Assembly: GCA_003576535.1 (NCBI GenBank)
Contig: QXCQ01000018.1
Coordinates: forward strand, 1 to 64,000
From: Nakamurella silvestris
GTDB taxonomy: Bacteria > Actinomycetota > Actinomycetes > Mycobacteriales > Nakamurellaceae
Reading direction: 5' to 3'
Length of the DNA stretch: 64,000 nucleotides
Both the position numbers and the translations under genes were made by a program. Position 1 is the stretch's first letter; every line of letters begins with the position of its first letter. Of this stretch, positions 17,756 through 25,097 are shown one piece after another. The notes under the pieces were generated by a model. That model worked only from the letters and a program-made list of their open reading frames with translations, searched no databases and was not told where the DNA came from.

Positions 17756-18364
17756 TCAGCCCGGGTTTCGGGTGCTGCGACCCGCGAAATAACCCTCGGG
17801 TTCGGTTTTCGGTTGCGGGGCGACCATCGACTGCACCCGCTCCGCACGTGGCGGCAGGTCCAGGAACGGCATGGCGTCGATCGCGGTGGTGACCATCAGC
17901 TCGAAGGACGGTTTGATGGTGCCGCCGACGGTGGACCACACGTCCTTGGCCCGGTTGTTGTCGTGGTGGGCGACGGTGAGCTGCACGCTCGAGAGCATGT
18001 CCGGGGAGAGGTGCTCGGCGGGCAGGACCTGGTTGAGCATGAAGAGGGTCAGCACATCGCCGATCAGCTGATGTTCGTCGCGGATCGTGCCCGCCCAGGC
18101 GGAGACCAGATAGTGCAGCTGCAGCATGGGCAGCGGAGCGCGGCGCTGCATCCGGCCGTCCGGCCCGAGGCGGTCGACCGCGGGTCGGGGCGGCTGGGGG
18201 GAGCGGCCGATGCCGAAGAGGAAGAAGTTGACGTTGATCCGGCTGAGCGCGGCCGACCAGGTTCCCGAGGGCGGGTCGAAGGAGACGTCGCCGACCTGTT
18301 GGTCGAGGGGGAGTTCCGCACGCACCAACGCCTCGAGTCCGGCGTCAATGGTAGGAATGATCAC
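17756..18364 (-). CDS. DUF4255 / Pvc16-type protein (contractile injection tail-cap family)
   Basis: A 202-aa protein from a GTG at 18364: VIIPTIDAGLEALVRAELPL, then a VGDVSFDPPSGTW strand, NFFLFGIGRSPQ (usually NLFLYDIREN in the family), LPMLQLHYLVSAWAG, and DEHQLIGDVLTLFMLNQVLP. This order matches DUF4255 (Pvc16 N-terminal domain), a family encoded in extracellular contractile injection system (CIS) clusters and thought to cap the tail. Length and start fit the family; upstream in-frame codons give unrelated residues. It heads a tight operon with three repeat-rich membrane proteins. No other CIS gene lies in the 64 kb, so it is either an orphan or works with a remote cluster. Confidence 0.8.
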   Translation of the reverse strand: MIIPTIDAGLEALVRAELPLDQQVGDVSFDPPSGTWSAALSRINVNFFLFGIGRSPQPPRPAVDRLGPDGRMQRRAPLPMLQLHYLVSAWAGTIRDEHQLIGDVLTLFMLNQVLPAEHLSPDMLSSVQLTVAHHDNNRAKDVWSTVGGTIKPSFELMVTTAIDAMPFLDLPPRAERVQSMVAPQPKTEPEGYFAGRSTRNPG

Positions 18365-18778
18365 GTCTGGGGCCCTTTGCACTTCAGCTGGTTGATTCAC
18401 CTGTGACGAAGACGGACGCACGATGCCCCGTGTTCCACTTCCGCAGGCAATCCCTGTGCTCCGTGAAACATGCGCCCCGACGCTGCTCGGGCAACCGCGC
18501 CCTGAAATCGGACTCCCGAAGGCTTCCGGATGTGAGTGTACGCACCTGGAACAGCCCTGATGCGGGTCGAAAAACCGGGTGGGGGAGGCTCTGTCGGTCG
18601 CACTCCCGTTCGGGGTGACCACTGCTCGAACCAGTGGTTGAGCTGAATGGATGACGCCGTTCAAAAACCACCACTCTGAGGGGTTTAGGCCCCAGATTTA
18701 GTTAGGCCGATCGAGCGGGCGGAAAAGGACGATAACGATCTAGGAAATTTTTTTTCCGGCCCCGCACCGAGACCGTCC
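18365..18778. other. Gene-free leader upstream of the DUF4255 operon
   Basis: This 414-bp stretch holds no convincing gene. Near the channel-gene end it is AT-rich, with a T8 run at about 18750 inside GGAAATTTTTTTTCC. A hairpin ACCACTG/CAGTGGT (18618-18638) competes with an alternative GCTC(G)AACC/GGTTGAGC pairing. The operon promoter should lie here, but no -35/-10 pair stands out. Confidence 0.5.
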
Positions 18779-19837
18779 TCAAGTACGCGGTTTACGATCC
18801 TCAGCCCGCTGATCTGCGGGTCCGTTCGCCGTGATGACGACGATCCGATCACCGGGTTGGAACACCCGCACACCGCCTGAATCGAATCTGTGGGAGATGC
18901 CGTTGCGGATCACGTTGAGCACGATCTCACCTTGTGCCGTCAATCGTGCGGGGGACAAGCCGACATCCGAGGGGGTGACCTCTCGTTCACGGATCTGCAG
19001 CCCGGCCACCGGTTCGAGGAGGTCTTCGATCAGCTCACCGGCGTTGGGCGCCACGATCGAGAGCCCCAGCAGCCGACCGGCGGATTCCGCGGTCGGGATG
19101 ACCACATCGGCGCCGGACTGGCGGAGCACGGGGATGTTCTGCTCCTCCCGGGCCGCGGCGACGATCGTGGCCTTCGGGGCCAGCCTGCGCGCCGTGAGGG
19201 TGACGAGGACCGAGGTGTCGTCACGGTCGGCCGCGACGATGATCCGGTCGGCGTTCGCCACCTCGGCCCGTCGCAGCACCTCCTCGCGCCGGGCGTCGCC
19301 GATGACCCCGGCACAGCCGTCGGCGGTGGCGATCTTGATGTTGCCGCCGTTGACGTCGACCACCACGATGGACTCGGCCTTGAAACCCTGGTCCTTGAGT
19401 GCCGAAACGGCCGAGCGACCCTTCATGCCGTATCCGATGACCACGGTGTGCTTCTTCACGCGTCTCCTCCAGCGGGCGTAGCGGAACTGCTGGCGACTAC
19501 GCTCGGTCAACACTTCGATGGTGGTCCCGACCAGGACGATCAGGAACAGAAAACGCAACGGGGTGATCAACAGGATGTTGGTCAGCCTGGCCGATTCGGT
19601 GACCGGGGTGATGTCCCCGTAGCCGGTGGTCGACAGGGTCACGGTGGCGTAGTAGAAGCTGTCGAGCCAGGTGTCCACCACACCTTCGACATCGCGGTAC
19701 CCGGCCCGCTCGGAGTAGACCACCGTGGCGGTCACGACGATGCACATCAACGCGATGAAGATCCGGCCGAGTATCGCGCGCAGCGGACCGCGTTCGCGTT
19801 CCGGCAACGCCAATCGGACGAGGGTTTCCTTGGCCAC
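18779..19837 (-). CDS. Two-helix potassium channel with RCK (TrkA) domains
   Basis: A 352-aa inner-membrane potassium channel. Membrane helix 1 is about residues 25-43, the pore loop carries the K+ selectivity filter TTGYGD (70-75), and helix 2 is about 88-110. The cytoplasmic RCK-N domain starts at VVIGYGMKGRSAV (132-144), whose GxGxxG loop binds nucleotide or other ligands. A TrkA-C-like region (VTPSDVGLSPARLTAQGEIV, then FQPGDRIVVI) closes the protein. The length is typical of bacterial MthK/Kch-like subunits, which act as tetramers. It begins 108 nt after the PAC2 stop, across a strong hairpin, so it is probably transcribed separately. Confidence 0.9.
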   Translation of the reverse strand: MAKETLVRLALPERERGPLRAILGRIFIALMCIVVTATVVYSERAGYRDVEGVVDTWLDSFYYATVTLSTTGYGDITPVTESARLTNILLITPLRFLFLIVLVGTTIEVLTERSRQQFRYARWRRRVKKHTVVIGYGMKGRSAVSALKDQGFKAESIVVVDVNGGNIKIATADGCAGVIGDARREEVLRRAEVANADRIIVAADRDDTSVLVTLTARRLAPKATIVAAAREEQNIPVLRQSGADVVIPTAESAGRLLGLSIVAPNAGELIEDLLEPVAGLQIREREVTPSDVGLSPARLTAQGEIVLNVIRNGISHRFDSGGVRVFQPGDRIVVITANGPADQRAEDRKPRT

Positions 19838-19906
19838 GTCAGGGGACGATACGGGGTCGGCGAGCGCGGCCCGCGCCGAACCGCCCGGGGTGATCGGGAG
19901 GCGTGT

Positions 19907-19939
19907 TCCTCCGGCGGCCGACCCGCGGCCGCCGGAGGA
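19907..19939 (-). terminator. Perfect 14-bp hairpin after the PAC2 gene
   Basis: TCCTCCGGCGGCCG (19907-19920) and CGGCCGCCGGAGGA (19926-19939) pair fully around ACCCG. The hairpin lies 7 nt past the PAC2 stop on the minus strand. It has no U-tract, as is common for high-GC terminators. Confidence 0.6.
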
Positions 19940-19945
19940 GGTGGT

Positions 19946-20863
19946 TCAGTCCCGCCCGGGACCCTGCTGATCGGCCAGGAAGGCCTCGAACTCGGCCCCC
20001 AGTTCGTCGGCGGTGGGCAGCGCCGTGGTGCCGGCGAGCAGTCCCTTGCCCTGGCCGGAGACGAAGGCGTCGTACTGCCGCTCCAGGGCATGCACGACCT
20101 CCGCGACGTCCTCGGAGTTGGCGACCTGCTCGTCGACCTCACCGCGGACGGTCTTGGACCGCTCGGTGAGTGCGGACAGGTCGAAGGTCAGACCGGAGGT
20201 GTCCGAGACGGCCTGCAGCAACTGCCGTGCCGCTTCGGGGTACTCGGAGCGGGCCAGGTAGTGGGGCACGTGGACCGCGAAACCGGCCGCGTCCCGTCCG
20301 GCCTGGCCGAAGCGGAACTCCAGCAGACCCGAGGCGTATCCGGGCACCTGGACCGATCCGACCCAGGTGCCGTTCGAGGCGAGCAGGCCCTCGCGGGTGC
20401 TGTGGGCGCTCATCCCGCTGGGGCGGGTGTGCGGCACACCCATCGGGATGGCCGTCATGCCCAGGGTGAGTCGGACGGCGAAGCGGTCGACGATCTGGCC
20501 GACCGCCGCGATGAACCGCTCCCACTGGGAATCTGGCTCCGGGCCGGTGAGCAGGAGGAACTCCTGGCCGGCGCCGTCGGTGACCTGGTACAGGTTCAGT
20601 TCCGGTGCGGCGAAGGCGGTGAACTTGTCCTCCTCGAAGGTGAGGACGGGCCGACGCGAGCGGTAGTCGATCAACTGGTCGACATCGAAGTGACCGATGA
20701 CGGTGTGGGGGAGCGCGGCCAGGAGGTGGTCGACCGCGAGCTTGACGCCGGAGCCTGCGTCGATGAAGCCATCGAGGGCGTGCACCAGCACGGGATCGTG
20801 CAGATCCTCGATCCTTGATTCCTCCAGGTGGAGTTCGTACAACTCACCGGGGTCGGCTGGCAT
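19946..20863 (-). CDS. PAC2 family protein
   Basis: A 305-aa protein of the PAC2 (proteasome-assembly-chaperone-2-like) family, which in actinobacteria is a conserved cytoplasmic protein of unsettled function. Typical segments are VLVHALDGFIDAGSGVKLAVDHLL, IDYRSRRPVLTF (family RxRRP), FLLLTGPEPDSQWERF, VRLTLGMTAIPMGVPHTRP, and YPEAARQLLQAVS. The ATG at 20863 (MPADPGELYELHL) has GAAAGGACG about 10 nt upstream; a longer in-frame extension to 21046 runs into the palindromic repeat and is rejected. It is followed by a strong hairpin and seems to be a single-gene unit. Confidence 0.85.
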   Translation of the reverse strand: MPADPGELYELHLEESRIEDLHDPVLVHALDGFIDAGSGVKLAVDHLLAALPHTVIGHFDVDQLIDYRSRRPVLTFEEDKFTAFAAPELNLYQVTDGAGQEFLLLTGPEPDSQWERFIAAVGQIVDRFAVRLTLGMTAIPMGVPHTRPSGMSAHSTREGLLASNGTWVGSVQVPGYASGLLEFRFGQAGRDAAGFAVHVPHYLARSEYPEAARQLLQAVSDTSGLTFDLSALTERSKTVRGEVDEQVANSEDVAEVVHALERQYDAFVSGQGKGLLAGTTALPTADELGAEFEAFLADQQGPGRD

Positions 20864-21015
20864 GGCTGGCGTCCTTTCGTCCGTCTGCTCCGGGCGTGCT
20901 GGGTGGTCTGGGGACCGGCCCTTCCAGGACCAGTGTCCCACCGCACGCGCCGGGCGGTTATCGCCTCCTGTGCAACGCGGGTCGGGGCTCGCAGATTCCC
21001 GTCCGGGCTGCTTTC

Positions 21016-21085
21016 GTTCCCGCGCACGTTCTTGCTCCTCGCGCACGGAACATCGTGCGCGAGGACGAACAACGTGCGCGGGAAC
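21016..21085. repeat. 70-bp nested palindrome, copy 2 (probable terminator)
   Basis: The same element as at 3890-3959, differing at 2 of 70 positions. One change (G to A in the 5' inner arm) extends the inner stem to 10 bp (CCTCGCGCAC/GTGCGCGAGG). It lies 30 nt after the purU stop on the minus strand. Confidence 0.85.
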
Positions 21086-21115
21086 AACAGGGGGTCTGCG
21101 CGGGAACGAGAGGGA

Positions 21116-22030
21116 TCAGGCGAAGACGATGGTGCGCAGGCCGTCCCGGAGCACCCGGTCCTGCAGGTGGTTGGTCAGCCCGCGGAAGAGCACGGCCCGC
21201 TCGATGTCCCGCCCACGCCGGATCATGTCGGCGGGGGAGTCGCTGTGGTCGACGTGGATGACGTCCTGCTCGATGATCGGGCCCGCGTCCAACTCGCCGG
21301 TGACGTAGTGACAGGTCGCGCCGATCAGCTTCACCCCGCGGGCATGGGCCTGGTGGTACGGCCGCGCCCCGCGGAAGGACGGCAGGAAGCCGTGGTGGAT
21401 GTTGAGCAGGATGCCGTCCCAGGCCTCGCACAGGTCCGGCGGAACCACCTGCATGAAACGGGCCAGCACCACGGCGTCGGGGTTGTGCTCCTCGGCGAGC
21501 CGGCGGATCTCGGCGAAGGCCGCGGCTTTGCCCTCGGCATCGGCCGGCACCGGGACGTGCACGAACGGGATGCCGAACATCCGCGCCACCGGCTCCAGGT
21601 CCAGGTGGTTGCTGATCACCAGCGGGATGTTCACGTCCAGCTCACCGGCATGCCAGCGGCCGAGCAGGTCGTACAGGTTGTGGCTCTCCTTGGAGACCAG
21701 CAGCACGGCCGTCTTCGGCACCGCGGTGTCGGTGACCTGCAGGTGATCGGCGTCCAGCTCCGCGCCGACCCGGTCGAACCGCTCCCGGAGCTCCTCGATG
21801 TCGAAGGACAGGGAGTCCGCGCGGATCTCCTGCCGGGTGAAGAACCGGCCGGAGGTCTCGTCCGAGTGGTAGGCCGCGTCCGTGATCCAGCCGTTGATGT
21901 CGGCGAGGAAGGAGGTGATCCGCGAGACGATCCCGGTCCGGTCCGGGCAGGACAGGGTCAGGATGTACCGGCGGTCGGCCGGTGCTGCGGTGCGGTGACG
22001 GGGTGCGGGGGCAGAGGTGGACACGGGCAT
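21116..22030 (-). CDS. purU: Formyltetrahydrofolate deformylase
   Basis: A 304-aa enzyme that hydrolyses 10-formyltetrahydrofolate to formate and tetrahydrofolate, balancing one-carbon pools and feeding purine synthesis. An N-terminal ACT domain (about 22-100; YILTLSCPDRTGIVSRIT) is followed by the formyltransferase fold with KTAVLLVSKESHNLYDLL, IPLVISNH, VVLARFMQVV, LNIHHGFLPSFRGARPYHQA and GATCHYVTGELDAGPIIEQD. The catalytic Asn/His of NIHH and the downstream Asp are present. The start MPVSTSAPAP follows GGAAAG by about 6 nt. It lies 23 nt after the methyltransferase stop, so the DUF2505, methyltransferase and purU genes probably form one operon ended by the palindrome. Confidence 0.93.
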   Translation of the reverse strand: MPVSTSAPAPRHRTAAPADRRYILTLSCPDRTGIVSRITSFLADINGWITDAAYHSDETSGRFFTRQEIRADSLSFDIEELRERFDRVGAELDADHLQVTDTAVPKTAVLLVSKESHNLYDLLGRWHAGELDVNIPLVISNHLDLEPVARMFGIPFVHVPVPADAEGKAAAFAEIRRLAEEHNPDAVVLARFMQVVPPDLCEAWDGILLNIHHGFLPSFRGARPYHQAHARGVKLIGATCHYVTGELDAGPIIEQDVIHVDHSDSPADMIRRGRDIERAVLFRGLTNHLQDRVLRDGLRTIVFA

Positions 22031-22053
22031 CGATCTTTCCACGCGCGCACCGA

Positions 22054-22872
22054 TCAGCCGACGGCGGTCCAGTCCACCGTCAGTTCCCCGAGCCGCCAGC
22101 GCCTGGGCCCGTCCTGGACCGGCCAACCCTGCTCGGCCAACCGGGCCACCGAGGCGGCCCAGCGTTGGCGGTGGGAGAACACCGAGAGTCCGGCCGAGGT
22201 GTCCCACGCCGCCCCGAGGGCGGTGATCAGCCGGTGGATGTTCTCACCGGGCACGTTGTGGTGGATCAGCGCCTTCGGCAGTCGCTCGGCCAGGATCTCC
22301 GGTCGCTGCAGGTGCTCGGTGGAACAGGACAGGGTCAGCGACTGCGGCCCGTCCGCGTCCACCAGCACCCAGGTGCCGACCCGGCCGATCTCGTCGCACG
22401 TGCCCTCGACCAGCAGCCCACCGGGGGCCAGCCGCGCGACGATCTCGTCCCAGGCGGCGAGGGCGGGTGCCTCGTCGTACTGGCGCAGGACGTTCATCGC
22501 CCGGACGAGCTGCGGGGCCCGCCCGGCGAGTTCGAAACCACCGCGGGCGAAGTCGATCCGCGGCGGGTCGGCGTACGGCAGTGCCCGTTCGACCCGCTCG
22601 GGGTCGATCTCCAGGCCGAGGACCCGGACGTTCGGGTACCTCCGGTGCAGCCGGGAGGCGAGCTCCAGGGTGGTCACCGCTGTCGCCCCGTAGCCGAGGT
22701 CGACCACCAACGCCTCTCCCGTGGACAGGACCGCTGCGGTACGCGGGGAGGTGCAGATCCAGTTGTCGTTGCGCCGCAGCCGATTCGGGTTGGTGGTCCC
22801 GCGGGTGGGCGCGCCGAGTGCGCGCGCCCGTCCCGCGGCGAACCGCTTGACCCGTCGGGGTGGTGTGGTCAG
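22054..22872 (-). CDS. Class I SAM-dependent methyltransferase, apparent CTG start
   Basis: A 272-aa methyltransferase-like protein of unknown substrate. SAM motif I is ALVVDLGYGATAVTTLELA, motif II is VLGLEIDPERV, and later blocks are FARGGFELAG, VRAMNVLRQYDE and GGLLVEGTCDEIGR. The conserved start region TRGTTNPNRLRRNDNW lies only about 25 codons from the stop of the upstream gene, and no ATG, GTG or TTG precedes it in this frame. The only sensible start is CTG at 22872-22870, which overlaps the DUF2505 stop as CTGA, exactly where the neighbours use ATGA or GTGA. A sequencing error or a start further inside would be the alternatives. Confidence 0.75.
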   Translation of the reverse strand: MTTPPRRVKRFAAGRARALGAPTRGTTNPNRLRRNDNWICTSPRTAAVLSTGEALVVDLGYGATAVTTLELASRLHRRYPNVRVLGLEIDPERVERALPYADPPRIDFARGGFELAGRAPQLVRAMNVLRQYDEAPALAAWDEIVARLAPGGLLVEGTCDEIGRVGTWVLVDADGPQSLTLSCSTEHLQRPEILAERLPKALIHHNVPGENIHRLITALGAAWDTSAGLSVFSHRQRWAASVARLAEQGWPVQDGPRRWRLGELTVDWTAVG

Positions 22873-23366
22873 GAGCCCAGGTGCTGCTGGGTGAAGGTCT
22901 CTTCCTTCTGCAGCAGTTCGGTGACCTGTTCGACGATGACCTTCTCGATCTTCCCGCCGAAGAGCGGGATCGGCACGGTCGCGGTGCCCTCGATGACCAG
23001 CACGGACCCGGTGCCCTCGGCGTCGAGCTTCATGGTGCCCTTGAGGTTGGCCGGTGCGCCCTTGATGGTGACGGCCCAGTCGGCCGAGTGGGTGCCGTCG
23101 GCGGCGGTGGTCCAGTTCTCGGTGCGCTGCGTGGACGGGTCGCCCTGGATGAACCCGGCGACCGCGGAGGGCAGCACCTCGGCCGGGATGCCCTGGCGGG
23201 TGACGAGGGTGACGGATCCGCCGTCGACCTCCTGGGTGACGATCTCCGGGTCGAGGCCCTGGTTCGCCTCCAGGCGAGCGGCGAGGAACGTGGGATCGCC
23301 GAACAGGGCGAACACGGTATCGGGGGTGGCGTCGAAGTGCTGGGTGACGGAGAGTTTGGTCGGCAC
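22869..23366 (-). CDS. DUF2505 domain protein (START-like)
   Basis: A 165-aa cytoplasmic protein from a GTG at 23366 with AGGAG 6 nt upstream. It begins PTKLSVTQHFDATPDTVFAL and continues with FGDPTFLAARLEANQG, GSVTLVTRQGIPAEVLPSA, TENWT and PIPLFGGKIEKVIVEQV. This is the pattern of DUF2505, a START/polyketide-cyclase-like family common in actinobacteria, with a presumed hydrophobic ligand pocket. No ligand is known. It heads the run DUF2505, methyltransferase, purU and is divergent from murB; the two promoters must share the 251 bp between the start codons. Confidence 0.85.
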   Translation of the reverse strand: MPTKLSVTQHFDATPDTVFALFGDPTFLAARLEANQGLDPEIVTQEVDGGSVTLVTRQGIPAEVLPSAVAGFIQGDPSTQRTENWTTAADGTHSADWAVTIKGAPANLKGTMKLDAEGTGSVLVIEGTATVPIPLFGGKIEKVIVEQVTELLQKEETFTQQHLGS

Positions 23367-23605
23367 TGTGGCTCCTAGGGCTGCCGCCGGGGTCCGCACT
23401 CTGCGGTTCCGGCGTACTGCTGTGGTGGGTGGTACGGGCGATGCTGCGGGGCGCTCCGGGTGCTACCGGACCCATCAGTAACTTAGCGGGCCGGGTACGT
23501 CCCGCCCAGCGCGCCCTCACCACCTTCCGGGGCGCGGGCAGGTGGTGGCCGCCCTTCCATCAGGAGATGGGTGCCGCCCAGGCGTGGCCGTCACCGGGTG
23601 TCGAA

Positions 23606-23611
23606 TACGGT
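23606..23611 (+). promoter_or_regulatory. Candidate -10 box of a leaderless murB transcript
   Basis: TACGGT ends 6 nt before the GTG at 23618. A transcript from the usual distance would begin at the start codon itself. No clear -35 is seen. Confidence 0.4.
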
Positions 23612-23617
23612 GGGACC

Positions 23618-24817
23618 GTGTCCGATCCGAAGCCCGCCGTGCCCGCCGGCCCTGTGCCCGCCGAACCCGCCGAACCCTCGGCGGCCCCGGTGCTGTTGGC
23701 CGACCACACCACCTTCGGCCTCGGCGGCCCGGCGGCCGACTTCCGGACCGCCACTTCCGTCACCGAGCTCGTCGAGGCGGTGACCTCGGTTGATGCGGCC
23801 GGTGCGGGGTTGCTGCTGATCGCCGGGGGCTCCAACCTGGTCGTCGCCGACGCCGGGGTCGCCTGCCCGGTGGTGAAGATCGCCACCCGCGGGGTGCGAG
23901 CGGTCCCGGACGGCGACGATCTGCTGGTGACCGTCGCCGCCGGTGAGAACTTCGATGCCGTCGTCGCCCAGTTCTCCGCCGACGGCTGGTCGGGGATCGA
24001 GTTCCTCTCCGGGATCCCGGGGTCCGCCGGTGCCACCCCGATCCAGAACGTCGGGGCCTACGGCGCGGAGATCTCCCAGGTCCTGCATTCGGTCGAGGTG
24101 TTGCGGCGCCGGGACTCGGCCGGCCCCGGCATCCCGGCGGCCCCCGGTATCCCGGCCGGCCCCGGGGCGTTGCAGGCGGCCCGACCCGGCGAGGTCATCA
24201 CCCTGCCGGCGGCCGAGCTCGGCCTGGCCTACCGCAGCAGCATCCTGCGTGGCACCGACCGGGCCGTCGTGCTGTCGGTGACGATCCGGCTCACCAGGCG
24301 GCCGAACACCGTCCGCTACGGCGAACTGGCCACCGCCCTCGGCCTGGACGGCGGGGGCAGCGCGCCGCCGCAGCAGGTCAGGGAGGCCGTCCTCGCCCTG
24401 CGGCGGGGCAAGGGGATGGTCTGGGACCCGGCCGACCCGGACACCCGGAGCGCCGGTTCCTTCTTCACCAACCCGATCCTGGCCGACGAGGACGCCGCCG
24501 TCGCCGACCAGGCGATCCGGGCTGCGCTGGGCGAGGTGACCTACCCGCGCTACCCGGCTGGTCCCGGCGACCCGGGGGCGGTCAAGCTCTCGGCCGCGTG
24601 GCTGATCGAGCGCGCGGGCTTCGGCAAGGGCTTCCACCTGCCCGGCCGCTCGGGGGCGCAGGTCTCGGACAAACACACCCTGGCCCTGACCAACCGCGGT
24701 GGTACCACCGCCGACCTGCTGGAACTCGCCCGTCACATCCGGGACGGGGTGGACCGTACCTTCGCCGTACGGCTGCACCCGGAGCCGATCCTGGTCGGTG
24801 TGACCTTCGACGGTTGA
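23618..24817 (+). CDS. murB: UDP-N-acetylmuramate dehydrogenase
   Basis: A 399-aa FAD enzyme that reduces UDP-GlcNAc-enolpyruvate to UDP-MurNAc in peptidoglycan precursor synthesis. The FAD-binding part shows DHTTFGLGGPA, LLIAGGSNLVVAD and IEFLSGIPGSAGATPIQNVGAYGAEISQ. The substrate part shows LAYRSSILRG, RSAGSFFTNPIL and KLSAAWLIERAGFGKGF. The proton-donor serine of GSFF is Ser281. A 20-residue Pro/Ala-rich N-terminus and a PGIPAAPGIPAGPG insert near residue 170 are not in enteric MurB. The GTG at 23618 is chosen because upstream residues are not MurB-like. It is followed by an L,D-transpeptidase and mshA, the order known from mycobacteria (murB, lprQ, ..., mshA). Confidence 0.93.
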   Translation: MSDPKPAVPAGPVPAEPAEPSAAPVLLADHTTFGLGGPAADFRTATSVTELVEAVTSVDAAGAGLLLIAGGSNLVVADAGVACPVVKIATRGVRAVPDGDDLLVTVAAGENFDAVVAQFSADGWSGIEFLSGIPGSAGATPIQNVGAYGAEISQVLHSVEVLRRRDSAGPGIPAAPGIPAGPGALQAARPGEVITLPAAELGLAYRSSILRGTDRAVVLSVTIRLTRRPNTVRYGELATALGLDGGGSAPPQQVREAVLALRRGKGMVWDPADPDTRSAGSFFTNPILADEDAAVADQAIRAALGEVTYPRYPAGPGDPGAVKLSAAWLIERAGFGKGFHLPGRSGAQVSDKHTLALTNRGGTTADLLELARHIRDGVDRTFAVRLHPEPILVGVTFDG

Positions 24818-24977
24818 TCTGGCCCCCGTGCACCTGCGACGAGGGCCGTGACCCTTTCGTCACGCAGACCATGCGCGGAGCGTGGGAGAATGACGGGGTG
24901 CGGGATACGTTCGCCGGTGGTGTCCACCCCGGTGGCCCCTCCCGTGCAACCCCCGGCGGCCCACGTGCGTCTGTACA

Positions 24978-24999
24978 GGGACGGAGTCTGCTCCGTCCC
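24978..24999 (+). other. Perfect 9-bp hairpin in the leader of the L,D-transpeptidase gene
   Basis: GGGACGGAG and CTCCGTCCC pair around TCTG, 160 nt after murB and 98 nt before the next start. It could end murB transcripts or shape the next leader. The rest of the 280-bp gap contains a weaker CGTGAC/GTCACG stem (24847-24864) and no gene. Confidence 0.45.
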
Positions 25000-25097
25000 G
25001 GGTGGTCCGGTGCAGATGCGGAGTGTGCGTACCTGTCACCCGCACTGCCCGGACGAGCACGGCAGCCGCGACCGAAATACAAGAGTGGAGATTCAAC

